In this document: positions 25,146 to 32,737 of the stretch, piece by piece
Layout of the letters: every line of letters begins with the position of its first letter
Numbering within the stretch: the stretch's first letter is position 1
NCBI GenBank assembly: GCA_949840465.1
Contig: CATKXE010000027.1
Span: forward strand, 1 to 37,015
Source: an uncultured Lachnospiraceae bacterium
Lineage (GTDB): Bacteria > Bacillota > Clostridia > Lachnospirales > Lachnospiraceae
Direction of reading: 5' to 3'
Length of the DNA: 37,015 nt
Notes under the pieces: generated by a model
What the model saw: the letters and a program-made list of their open reading frames with translations, nothing else
Databases searched by the model: none
Told to the model about the DNA's origin: nothing
Position numbers and translations under genes: made by a program

Positions 25146-26530
25146 ATGAGTTCTGAGAATGTAATCCAGAAAGAAAAACAAGCCCGAAGCTGGCGTTTGG
25201 CTACGGTATCGGCGAAGTTGGCCAGCAGCTCAGCTGGTACATGATCAATAATTATCTGACGATTTTCTATACAGATATTGTTGGCCTGTCGGCTTCTGCA
25301 ATTTCCCTGATCATGTTGATTGCCCGTGTGTGGGATGCGGTGAACGATCCGATTATGGGAAATATCGCGGACAAGACAGACACCCGCTGGGGAAAATTCC
25401 GCCCGTATCTGATGTTTGCACCGCCGTTTCTGGCAATCTTTAATCTGCTCACCTTTACCGTATGGCCGGTACAGGGAGCCGCGAAAGTCATTCTATGCCT
25501 GGTTTGTTATATCGGCACAGGCATGATATATACGGTTCTGGGAACTGCCCATGCAGCGATTGTGAATGTCATTGCGATTGATTCTCAGGTGCGTATGAAT
25601 CTTTCCACGGCCCGCGGCATTGGATCCGGAGTCATCAGTATCGTTCTTTCCGCAGTAGTAATGCCGATGATCCTGTTTTTTGGACACAGTGACGCGCCGA
25701 ACGGACAGGGGTATTTCTGGACGGCAGCCGTGTTATCCATAGTGATGATTCCGTGTTTCCTGACAGAGGCCGTGATTTGTAAAGAAACCTATACAGACAA
25801 GCTTCACGGGGCGCATACCCAGGCAGCACAGAAAAGCGCGGGCTTTCTCAGCAACCTGAAAGAGCTTGCAAAGAACGACCAGCTTCTGAGAATCGTGATC
25901 TCCACCCTGTTTGGGGCAATCTGTGTGACCGCCCGTATGAGCCTGCTGACATACTACATTATTTATGTGGTCGGAAACTATATGGTAATTTCTCTTGTAT
26001 TTACGACCATGACGGTTGCCCAGTTGATTGGAACATTCCTGATTCCATTTGCGACGAAGACCTTTGGAAAGAAAAATTATATGCTGATTCTCTCAGGATT
26101 CATGATCGCGGGTTTTGTGGGGATTTATTTCTTCGGCGCAACAAGTACTCCGCTGCTGATGGTCTTAAGCTTTATGTGCGGCCTGTGTAATTCTTCGGGC
26201 GCCCTCAGCTATGGGATGGTTTCTGACTGTATTGAATATGGCGCATGGAAACTGGGGATGCGCCAGGAAGGCCTTGCGGCTTCTTTCCTTACCCTGGCTG
26301 TAAAATGCTCTACCGCAATCTGCGGCGTGGCCGGCGTGCAGTGCCTCGCCCTTGTGGGATATGTACCGAATGCGGAGCAGACGGCTTCTGCCATCACGGG
26401 GATTAATTTTGTGGTAAATATTATTCCGGCAATCTGCGGCGTTATCTCTGTCCTGCCCCTGTTTGGATATAAACTGACGGAGAAACGCGTTGCAGAAATC
26501 CGGGAAGAATTGGAAAAACGTGGAGAATAA
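25146..26530 (+). pseudogene. GPH-family sugar transporter with a frameshift near the start
   Basis: A 12-helix glycoside-pentoside-hexuronide cation symporter (MelB-like). The signature DAVNDPIMGNIADKTDTRWG is present. ATG 25146 has a fine AGGAGG 9 bases upstream and reads MSSENVIQKEKQAR, but this frame stops at 25242-25244. The family's first helix (KLAFGYGIGEVGQQLSWYMI) lies in another frame, which then stays open to 26530. Adding one C to the CCC at 25183-25185 restores KQAPKLAFGYG and gives 461 residues, the normal length. A product beginning at the internal ATG 25241 would lack half of helix 1 and has no good ribosome binding site. Either a recent mutation or a sequence error. It would import the rhamnosides for the cytoplasmic rhamnosidases. 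Confidence 0.85.
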
Positions 26531-26629
26531 AAAATAACGGTTTCATAGAAAATACCGGCCCGACTGTGTTATACTCGCATGGAACAATATATACAATCAC
26601 TGTTTTCCAGATGGATTCGAGGAGAAAAT

Positions 26630-27685
26630 ATGGAACTTGATACAATATTTCAAATGACACAGTTGGAAAAGGCATTCAAAAAAATCTATGAAAAAGACGG
26701 CCATGAATTTCTGGAACAGCCTATGACCTATGAGCGTTATCTGCAGCTTGACGCGGATAAGAAAACGCTTTACAGGGAAATGGAGGCATATCACAGCACG
26801 GTTTTCAATAATGCATATGAAAATACTGTCATGGATATCAGTGCCAGCCCGGATTTGGGGTATGTGGAAATCGTGCAGCATGGCCGTTATAGTTACCCGA
26901 TCCTGCATAACCATGAATACATCGAACTGGTTTACGTATACAGCGGACGATGTATGCATTTTGTGGAAAATCAGGCCTTTGAGATGAAGACAGGGGATCT
27001 GTGTATCCTGGCTCCCAATGCCATGCATGCAATATCTGTATATGAGGACGACGCGGTGCTGGTGAATATCATGATGAGCCAGAAATTGTTTGACGCCTCT
27101 TTTCTTAATATGATGCAGCGGAGCCCGATTCTGTCCGAATTCTTTGAAAGCGTTTTATACGAAAGAAAAGTAAGCCCGTATATCATCTATCCCACCGGAC
27201 AGGACGAGCGGCTGCATGAGATGGTACTCCATATGGTAAAAGAGCGGCGGAAAAAGGATTATCTCTATAAAGAGAGCGTATCGCTGCTGGTCAGGCAGAT
27301 GTTTATCCATATCCTGCGCCATTATGAACTGATGGCAATCGTCTCCGACCCCATCTGCCATATGCAGGAAAACCGGATCGTTGCGCTGATGGGCTATATT
27401 GCGGTCAATTACCGTTCCATTACACTGTCCCAGACGGCGGATTTCTTCGGATACAGCAGGGCGTATATGAGCCAGATCCTGAGTAAGTATACCGGTAAGA
27501 CATTTACCGCGCTTGTCAATGAGGAAAAGATGAAAAATGCGGCAAAACTCTTGAGGGAAACCCGGCTTAGCCTTACAGAGATCGGGGTGGAGGTGGGCTG
27601 TTATGACGCCAGTCATTTTACCCATAAATTCAAAAAAATATACGGGATGACTCCTACGGAGTACCGTGCGCAGGAAACAGAGTAA
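26630..27685 (+). CDS. AraC-family transcriptional regulator
   Basis: A 351-residue regulator. The cupin-type sensor domain has YPILHNHEYIELVYVYSGR, then FEMKTGDLCILAPNAMHAI. The C-terminal DNA-binding domain has two HTHs, the first around ITLSQTADFFGYSRAYMSQI and the second around LSLTEIGVEVGCYDASHFTH, ending in the family's FKKIYGMTPTEYR. ATG 26630 follows GAGGAG; a longer frame from 26579 has no ribosome binding site and would begin right at a likely -10 (TATACT, 26570-26575). It lies in the rhamnoside locus and is the best candidate to bind the paired TACAA sites before the GH78 and transporter genes, with a rhamnoside or rhamnose as signal. Confidence 0.92.
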   Translation: MELDTIFQMTQLEKAFKKIYEKDGHEFLEQPMTYERYLQLDADKKTLYREMEAYHSTVFNNAYENTVMDISASPDLGYVEIVQHGRYSYPILHNHEYIELVYVYSGRCMHFVENQAFEMKTGDLCILAPNAMHAISVYEDDAVLVNIMMSQKLFDASFLNMMQRSPILSEFFESVLYERKVSPYIIYPTGQDERLHEMVLHMVKERRKKDYLYKESVSLLVRQMFIHILRHYELMAIVSDPICHMQENRIVALMGYIAVNYRSITLSQTADFFGYSRAYMSQILSKYTGKTFTALVNEEKMKNAAKLLRETRLSLTEIGVEVGCYDASHFTHKFKKIYGMTPTEYRAQETE

Positions 27686-27713
27686 ACACAAGTTCTGACA
27701 GAGGATTAAAGCA

Positions 27714-28157
27714 ATGAAACTGGGAAAAATTATTCATCTCGGCATTGTAGTCGAAAATGTAGAGCAGTCGGCCGCTGTTTATGAGAGCCGTCTGGGAGTC
27801 GGGCCATGGGAAATTCAAAATGCCGGAGAATTCTTCGACAGGATGAATGTAAGCGGCGGCAGAGGCCTGAAGATTAAAACAGCGATGTTTCATGGGGATG
27901 GTTATGAGATTGAGCTGATTGAGCCTACAGGTGACGGAATCTACGCAGACTGGCTGAAAAAACATGGGCCTGGGCTGCACCATCTGAAGTTTGATTCCGA
28001 GGATCGTTTTGAAACTGTTGTAGGAGAAGCGGAAGAGATATCCGGAAGGCCGCCTTATCTGGACGTGAAATGGCCTGACGGACGTCCGCTTGTTGCTTAT
28101 GCAGATCTGCAAAAAGAATGTGGTCTGCTGATTGAGATATCACCAGGAGAAGAATAA
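27714..28157 (+). CDS. VOC-family (glyoxalase fold) protein 2
   Basis: A 147-residue VOC protein, paralogue of the one at 23464. The expected metal ligands are His8 (KIIHLGIVVENV), Glu in YEIELIEP, His in GPGLHHLKFD, and Glu in LLIEISPG, a His/Glu/His/Glu set as in methylmalonyl-CoA epimerase. It begins 28 bases after the AraC gene and ends 1 base before the start of the GH106-like gene, so it belongs to the same transcript. No mutase or CoA-linked gene is nearby, so an epimerase of methylmalonyl-CoA is improbable; epimerisation, isomerisation or elimination on a keto-sugar or aglycone is a possible role, inferred only from context. Confidence 0.85.
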   Translation: MKLGKIIHLGIVVENVEQSAAVYESRLGVGPWEIQNAGEFFDRMNVSGGRGLKIKTAMFHGDGYEIELIEPTGDGIYADWLKKHGPGLHHLKFDSEDRFETVVGEAEEISGRPPYLDVKWPDGRPLVAYADLQKECGLLIEISPGEE

Positions 28158-28158
28158 G

Positions 28159-30809
28159 ATGGCAGATTTAAAGAAAATTCTTGCCGGAGAAGGTGAAAAT
28201 TATATTTTGCCGTTTCTCTGGCTGCGAGATCAGAGCGAAGAAGTACTTCGTACAGAAATGGAAAAAATTGCTGGCTGCGGGATACGCGCGGTTTGCCTGG
28301 AATCCCGCCCACACCCGGATTTTGGGGGGCCGGGCTGGTGGCACGATTTTGATATCGTGCTGGATGAAGCGAAAAAGAGGGGGATGAAAATCTGGATCCT
28401 GGACGACGCGCATTTCCCCACAGGGCAGGCAAACGGCCTGATTCCTGCAAAATATCCAGAACGGGCCAGAAAGTATGCCATGATGCAATATACGGACTGT
28501 GTGGGGCCGGTTGTGTGCGCCAGCCTGGATATCAGCCTGATGATGACAAAACAGTTTACATGGATGGATTTTGGCAAGCCGTCCAATAAGCCGCTGATTG
28601 ACAAACAGGAGCTGATCAGCGTGACGGCGGCCAGGCTTATTGAGGGGGACGTCATTGACAGTGAGATTCTGGATCTGACAGACAAAGTGAAAGACGGGTG
28701 GCTCATCTGGGATATCCCGGAGGGAGTGTGGAGAATCTGTATTTCCTTTACAACCTATGATTTTGGCTCCAATAATGAGTATATCAATTATGTGGATCAG
28801 GCCTCTGTCGCGGCTTTGATCGAGGCGGTTTATGAGCCCCACTATGACCATTATGGGGATGAGTTCGGCAAGACGATCGCGGGATTTTTCTCTGACGAGC
28901 CGGGTTTTTACAACGTAGGCGGCTACCAGCCGGGAAACGCGATTGGACGCAGGAAAATGCCGCTGCCCTGGGGGGATGAACTGGAAACATTGATGGAACG
29001 CAAAAATCCTGGCTGGAAACAGAAGTTTCCGTATTTGTGGCTTGACGGCAGCGATCGGGGAGTGGTTCTTGAAAATCGCTACCGCTATATGGATCTGGTG
29101 TCGCAGATGTATTCCAAAAACTTCTCCTGCCAGTTAGGAGAATGGTGCAGCGCGCACGGGGTGGAATACATCGGGCATGTTATCGAGGACTTTGACGAGC
29201 ACAGCCGCCTGGGCATGGGAAGCGGCCATTATTTCCGCGCGATGAAAGGGCAGCATATGGCCGGGATCGATGATATCGGAGGACAGATTATCCCGGGAAA
29301 TCCTTACGGCATGCGCCATGGTGTTACGAGTGACAGCCAGGGCCAGTTCTATCATTTTGCCTTAGCCAAAATGGGAGCCTCCGCAGCGGCGGTGGATCCT
29401 GCAAAGCAGGGAAGGCTGATGTGTGAGGCATATGGGGCATACGGCTGGAATTTCGGAGTGAAAAGCATGAAATGGCTGACGGATTTTCTGTTGTTCCAGG
29501 GTGTGAACTATCTGGTTCCCCATGCATTTTCCATGGCCGATTATCCGGATATGGACTGTCCGCCGCATTTCTATGCGAGAGGCAATCATCCTCAGTATCC
29601 GTATTTTGCGGAACTCATGAAATATACAAACCGGATGTGCAATCTGCTAAATGGCGGCAGAAATGTACCTCAGGTGGCGCTGCTTTATCCGGGGGAACAT
29701 GATTGGATGAATGAGTGCATGAAGCTGCAGGCGCCCGCGCAGCAACTGATTCAGCGCCAGATTGACTTCGAGATTATTCCGCTGGACGTGTTCGATGACA
29801 GAGAATATTACGGCGTACAGATGGAAGACGGCATTCTGACGGTGAATGGACGTACTATGAAAGCAATCGTTGTACCCCAGACTTCCTATATAGAGGCAAA
29901 AGAAGCCGCAGTTCTGAGAGAGGCGCGGGAGGCCAGAGTCCCGGTTATCTTTGTCAACAGCATTCCGGAGGAAATCATCGGTTCTTCAGAGGAGAAACTG
30001 GAGGGAGTACATGTTGCAGCGCTGTTTGATCTGGCTGATTTTATACATGGGCTGGGAATTTATGATTTGAAAGTGGAGGGTAAGGCGGAAAACCTTCTTA
30101 CATACCATTACAGCAGGGAACAGGAGATCTATTGTTTCTTTAATACTGATTTAAGTAAAACCGTAGACGTAGAGGCCACCATTCCGGTTCCGGGCGATAT
30201 GGCGGAATATGATGCTTTGGACAACTGTCTGTATCCGGCTGTCTGTAGAGATGGCAAGGTAAAGGTGAAACTGGCTCCTTATGAAAGCAAGATTCTCCTG
30301 GTTGGCAATCTGGATGGATTCGTTAAAGAACCCGCCCCGGCAGATGTGAACACATGTGCCGGGGCGGAAGAACCGGATTTTACGGTTTGGGATATTTCGA
30401 AAGGCTGGAACGTGTCAAAGGCAGCCGCCGTCCAATACCCGGATTTTCCGGAAGCAGAACAGATGGATACCCTGATTCCGATATCGGCTGTCTCTCCGGA
30501 GTTTTCCGGAGTCATGCGCTATGAAAAAACGGTTTCCCTGCCCGGCATTTCTCAATGTATCTTCAGGCCGGAATATGTTTATGGGCGGCGGAATTGTATG
30601 TAAACGGGATTTCCGCAGGAAAAAAGCTGACGCCCTCTTATAGATGGGACATCAGTAAACTTTGCCGGGAGGGGGACAATACCATCCTGGTAGAGGTTGC
30701 CAATACCCCGGCCCGTGATGCGAGAAAAGCCTTCAGCCCATTTGGGCCGGAGCGTGAGGTCATGGAACCGGCGGGGATGTTCGGAACAATAGAACTTCTG
30801 ATAAAATAG
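28159..30809 (+). pseudogene. Large glycoside hydrolase, GH106-like, split by a frameshift
   Basis: The first frame runs from ATG 28159 (AGGAGA 8 bases upstream) to a stop at 30603. It has a TIM-barrel-like N-terminal part (FLWLRDQSEE, KIWILDDAHFPTGQANG), candidate acid residues Glu247 (FFSDEPGFYN) and Glu423 (MCEAYGAYGWN), then a Rossmann-like domain (VALLYPGEHDW). The C-terminal beta-sandwich (AAELYVNGISAGKK, RWDISKLCREGDNTILVEV) is in another frame to 30809. Restoring one G at 30582-30584 (GGG to GGGG) joins them as YVYGAAELYVNG and gives 883 residues. GH106 enzymes are alpha-L-rhamnosidases with this domain order, but my assignment is by pattern only; a GH2-like sugar-binding tail occurs in other families too. 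Decay or sequence error. Confidence 0.7.
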
Positions 30810-30850
30810 CTTTCGTCAGGGGTCGCCACCTTCTCCGTTGCCTGTATCAG

Positions 30851-30870
30851 AAACCGTATGGGGCGGTTTT
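30851..30870 (+). terminator. Weak hairpin after the GH106-like gene
   Basis: AAACCG (30851-30856) pairs with CGGTTT (30864-30869) and four T follow from 30867. It lies 42 bases after the stop and just before the next promoter. Short stem, so uncertain. Confidence 0.4.
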
Positions 30871-30875
30871 AAGGC

Positions 30876-30904
30876 TTTACATGAAAAATACCTTTTGTTA
30901 TAAT
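30876..30904 (+). promoter_or_regulatory. Promoter of the thioesterase gene
   Basis: TTTACA (30876-30881), exactly 17 bases, TATAAT (30899-30904). It overlaps an upstream ATG at 30881 and so rules that start out. Confidence 0.8.
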
Positions 30905-30937
30905 AACGGAATCAGCACGGAGAAGGTGAGGAAGATC

Positions 30938-31447
30938 ATGCAGGATAAAACCAAAGTTATGAATGCAAGCCATTCGGATACAGAGAAAAGAGTTCAGGAT
31001 TCGAAGACAGAGCAGGTCTATATCATCCGTTCCCAGCACATCAACCCGCAGGGCAGGCTGTTCGGCGGTTATCTGATGCAGTGGATTGATGAGATGGCAG
31101 GAATTGTCAGCAGGCGCCACTCGGGAAAAATGGTGACCACAGCTTCCATTGACAACCTGAATTTTAAAGCAGGAGCCTATCAGGACGACATGGTCGTTCT
31201 GATAGGCAGATTGACTTATGTAGGGCGCACGTCCATGGAGATCCGTGTGGATACCTATGTGGAGGATTATAAAGGGAACCGCAGGAGCATCAACAGGGCG
31301 TATATTGTCATGGTAGCGGTGGATGAGAACGGAAACCCGGTGGAAGTGCCGGGATTAAAAATCGAGTCTGAGTCGGAGCGCGCAGAATGGCTTGGAGGGA
31401 AAAAACGGTATGAACTGCGCAGGAAGAGGGGGATTGAAGGGTTCTGA
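30938..31447 (+). CDS. Acyl-CoA thioesterase (hotdog fold)
   Basis: A 169-residue hotdog-fold thioesterase of the YciA/cytosolic acyl-CoA hydrolase group, splitting acyl-CoA to free acid and CoA. The diagnostic stretch is NPQGRLFGGYLMQWIDEMAG, with the catalytic Asp/Asn region, followed by DNLNFKAGAYQDDMVVLIG and GRTSMEIRVD. ATG 30938 follows GGTGAGGAAGATC and lies 30 bases downstream of the predicted transcription start. A longer frame from 30881 starts inside the promoter. It is a single-gene unit. Chain-length preference cannot be read off. Confidence 0.88.
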   Translation: MQDKTKVMNASHSDTEKRVQDSKTEQVYIIRSQHINPQGRLFGGYLMQWIDEMAGIVSRRHSGKMVTTASIDNLNFKAGAYQDDMVVLIGRLTYVGRTSMEIRVDTYVEDYKGNRRSINRAYIVMVAVDENGNPVEVPGLKIESESERAEWLGGKKRYELRRKRGIEGF

Positions 31448-31507
31448 AAAAGACGCGGTGTGAACGAACTTTCTTTTAAATTTATGGTTCTGGCCGGAAA
31501 AAACAGA

Positions 31508-31536
31508 TTGACAATTCCTGCCAGAAACTATATACT
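31508..31536 (+). promoter_or_regulatory. Promoter of the Mn-riboswitch transcript
   Basis: Consensus TTGACA (31508-31513), 17 bases, TATACT (31531-31536). Transcription would begin about 31543, exactly at the 5' end of the riboswitch. A dyad GTTCTGGC/GCCAGAAAC (31487-31528) surrounds the -35. Confidence 0.85.
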
Positions 31537-31543
31537 AAACGAA

Positions 31544-31641
31544 ACAAAGGGAGTAGCTTGCACAGAGATTTCTGTGTTTACTTAGCCGTCAATACGATTT
31601 CAGAATCCGGCTCTGTAATGAAATAGCGAGACTTTGCTGTT
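31544..31641 (+). ncRNA. yybP-ykoY manganese riboswitch
   Basis: Matches the yybP-ykoY class: the 5' block AAAGGGAGTAGC (31546-31557); a hairpin CACAGA-gatt-TCTGTG (31561-31576); the middle GCCGTCAATACG (31585-31596) opposite GGCTCTG; and the 3' conserved GCGAGACTTTGC (31626-31637). Members sense Mn2+ by docking two loops and usually let transcription go on when metal is bound. Here the 3' block is also the left arm of the terminator at 31625-31669, so folding of the aptamer would prevent the stop, an ON switch. It precedes a cation exchanger gene, as expected for this class. Confidence 0.87.
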
Positions 31642-31669
31642 AAGGACAACGGCAGAGCCTCGCTTTTTT
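31625..31669 (+). terminator. Riboswitch-controlled terminator
   Basis: AGCGAG-a-CTTTGCTGTT (31625-31641) pairs with AACGGCAGAG-c-CTCGCT (31648-31664) and is followed by a T run to 31669. The left arm overlaps the conserved 3' end of the riboswitch, so aptamer and terminator exclude each other. Confidence 0.85.
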
Positions 31670-31783
31670 GCGCTTTGCCATGTCAGGTGTTTCCCAGGAA
31701 CGCCTGTAAAGATATTCTGCGTTTGTCAGAGGCGTCTTTTCAGGATTTTTTGAGCACGCCTGGAATAGGAAGGAGGGATTCTG

Positions 31784-32728
31784 ATGGAAATGTTGTTACA
31801 GGTGTTATTGTTGGCGGCAGGGTTCACGATGCTGGTCAAAGGGGCGGATCTGTTTGTGGACAATGCCTCGGGACTGGCGGCGAGATTTAAGATCCCGCAG
31901 TTGGTGATCGGCCTTACGATCGTTGCAATGGGGACGAGCATGCCGGAGGCGGCGGTGAGTATTTCCGCGGCATTGAAGGGCAGCGCGGATATCACGATCG
32001 GAAATGTTGTGGGAAGCAATATCCTGAATATCCTGGTCATACTCGGGCTATCGTCTGTGGTAGCTGTATTGCCGGTAGGAAAGTCCACGATCCATTATGA
32101 GATGCCCTTTCTCATAGGAATCACCGCCATACTTTTTGCACAGGGGCTGGACGGAACCGTGAGTCTGATAGACGGGATTGTCCAGGCGGGACTTTTTATC
32201 GTGTATCTGGCCTATCTTCTGGCTATGGCAAAAAAAGAGCCGGACAAGGGGGGGATTGACGGGGATGCAGAGGAGCCGGGGCAAAAGAGATTATGGCAGA
32301 TTATTTTTCTGACCATCGCCGGGCTGGTGACCGTGGTGGCGGGAAGCGCTGTGGCAGTAGATGCGGCATCCGCTATTGCAAGGCTCCTCGGGATGAGCGA
32401 GCGGTTTATCGGGCTGACCATCGTGGCTCTGGGGACTTCCCTGCCGGAACTGTTTACCTCTGTATCCGCCGCCGGAAAAGGAAATTCAGATATCGCCATC
32501 GGAAATATCGTGGGAAGCTGCATTTTCAATATTTTATTTGTGGTGGGAATTTCCGCTCTGGTCACACCGGTGCCGTTTGCAGAAGGCTTCCGGTCTGACT
32601 GTATGGTTGCCGGGGCTGCGGCCGTGTTTCTGCTTTTGTGCTGCATCAGGGGAAAACAACTGAAGCGCTGGCACGGCGCTGCGATGCTGGCAGGATATGG
32701 AGCCTATTTTCTGTATATTTTAAAGTGA
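31784..32728 (+). CDS. Na+/Ca2+-exchanger family cation antiporter (YrbG-like), probable Mn2+/Ca2+ exporter
   Basis: A 314-residue CaCA-family membrane protein with two inverted alpha repeats. Repeat 1 holds IVAMGTSMPEAAVSI and IGNVVGSNILNIL; repeat 2 holds IVALGTSLPELFTSV and IGNIVGSCIFNIL. These GTS-PE and GN-VGS motifs line the cation site. Ten or so helices, with a charged loop between the halves (about 148-165). GGAGG 9 bases upstream. Its leader holds a Mn riboswitch with terminator, so expression should rise with cytosolic Mn2+, pointing to Mn2+ export (perhaps with Ca2+) rather than only Ca2+ handling. The phosphate transporter gene follows by 9 bases and is likely on the same transcript. 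Confidence 0.92.
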   Translation: MEMLLQVLLLAAGFTMLVKGADLFVDNASGLAARFKIPQLVIGLTIVAMGTSMPEAAVSISAALKGSADITIGNVVGSNILNILVILGLSSVVAVLPVGKSTIHYEMPFLIGITAILFAQGLDGTVSLIDGIVQAGLFIVYLAYLLAMAKKEPDKGGIDGDAEEPGQKRLWQIIFLTIAGLVTVVAGSAVAVDAASAIARLLGMSERFIGLTIVALGTSLPELFTSVSAAGKGNSDIAIGNIVGSCIFNILFVVGISALVTPVPFAEGFRSDCMVAGAAAVFLLLCCIRGKQLKRWHGAAMLAGYGAYFLYILK

Positions 32729-32737
32729 GGGAATGAG

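Noticed and set aside
30881..30937. Longer N-terminus for the acyl-CoA thioesterase
   Set aside because: The ATG at 30881 lies within a consensus promoter (30876-30904), so it would not be transcribed.
31675..31890. 71-codon open frame overlapping the antiporter start
   Set aside because: It begins right after the riboswitch terminator without a ribosome binding site and runs into the antiporter gene in another frame.
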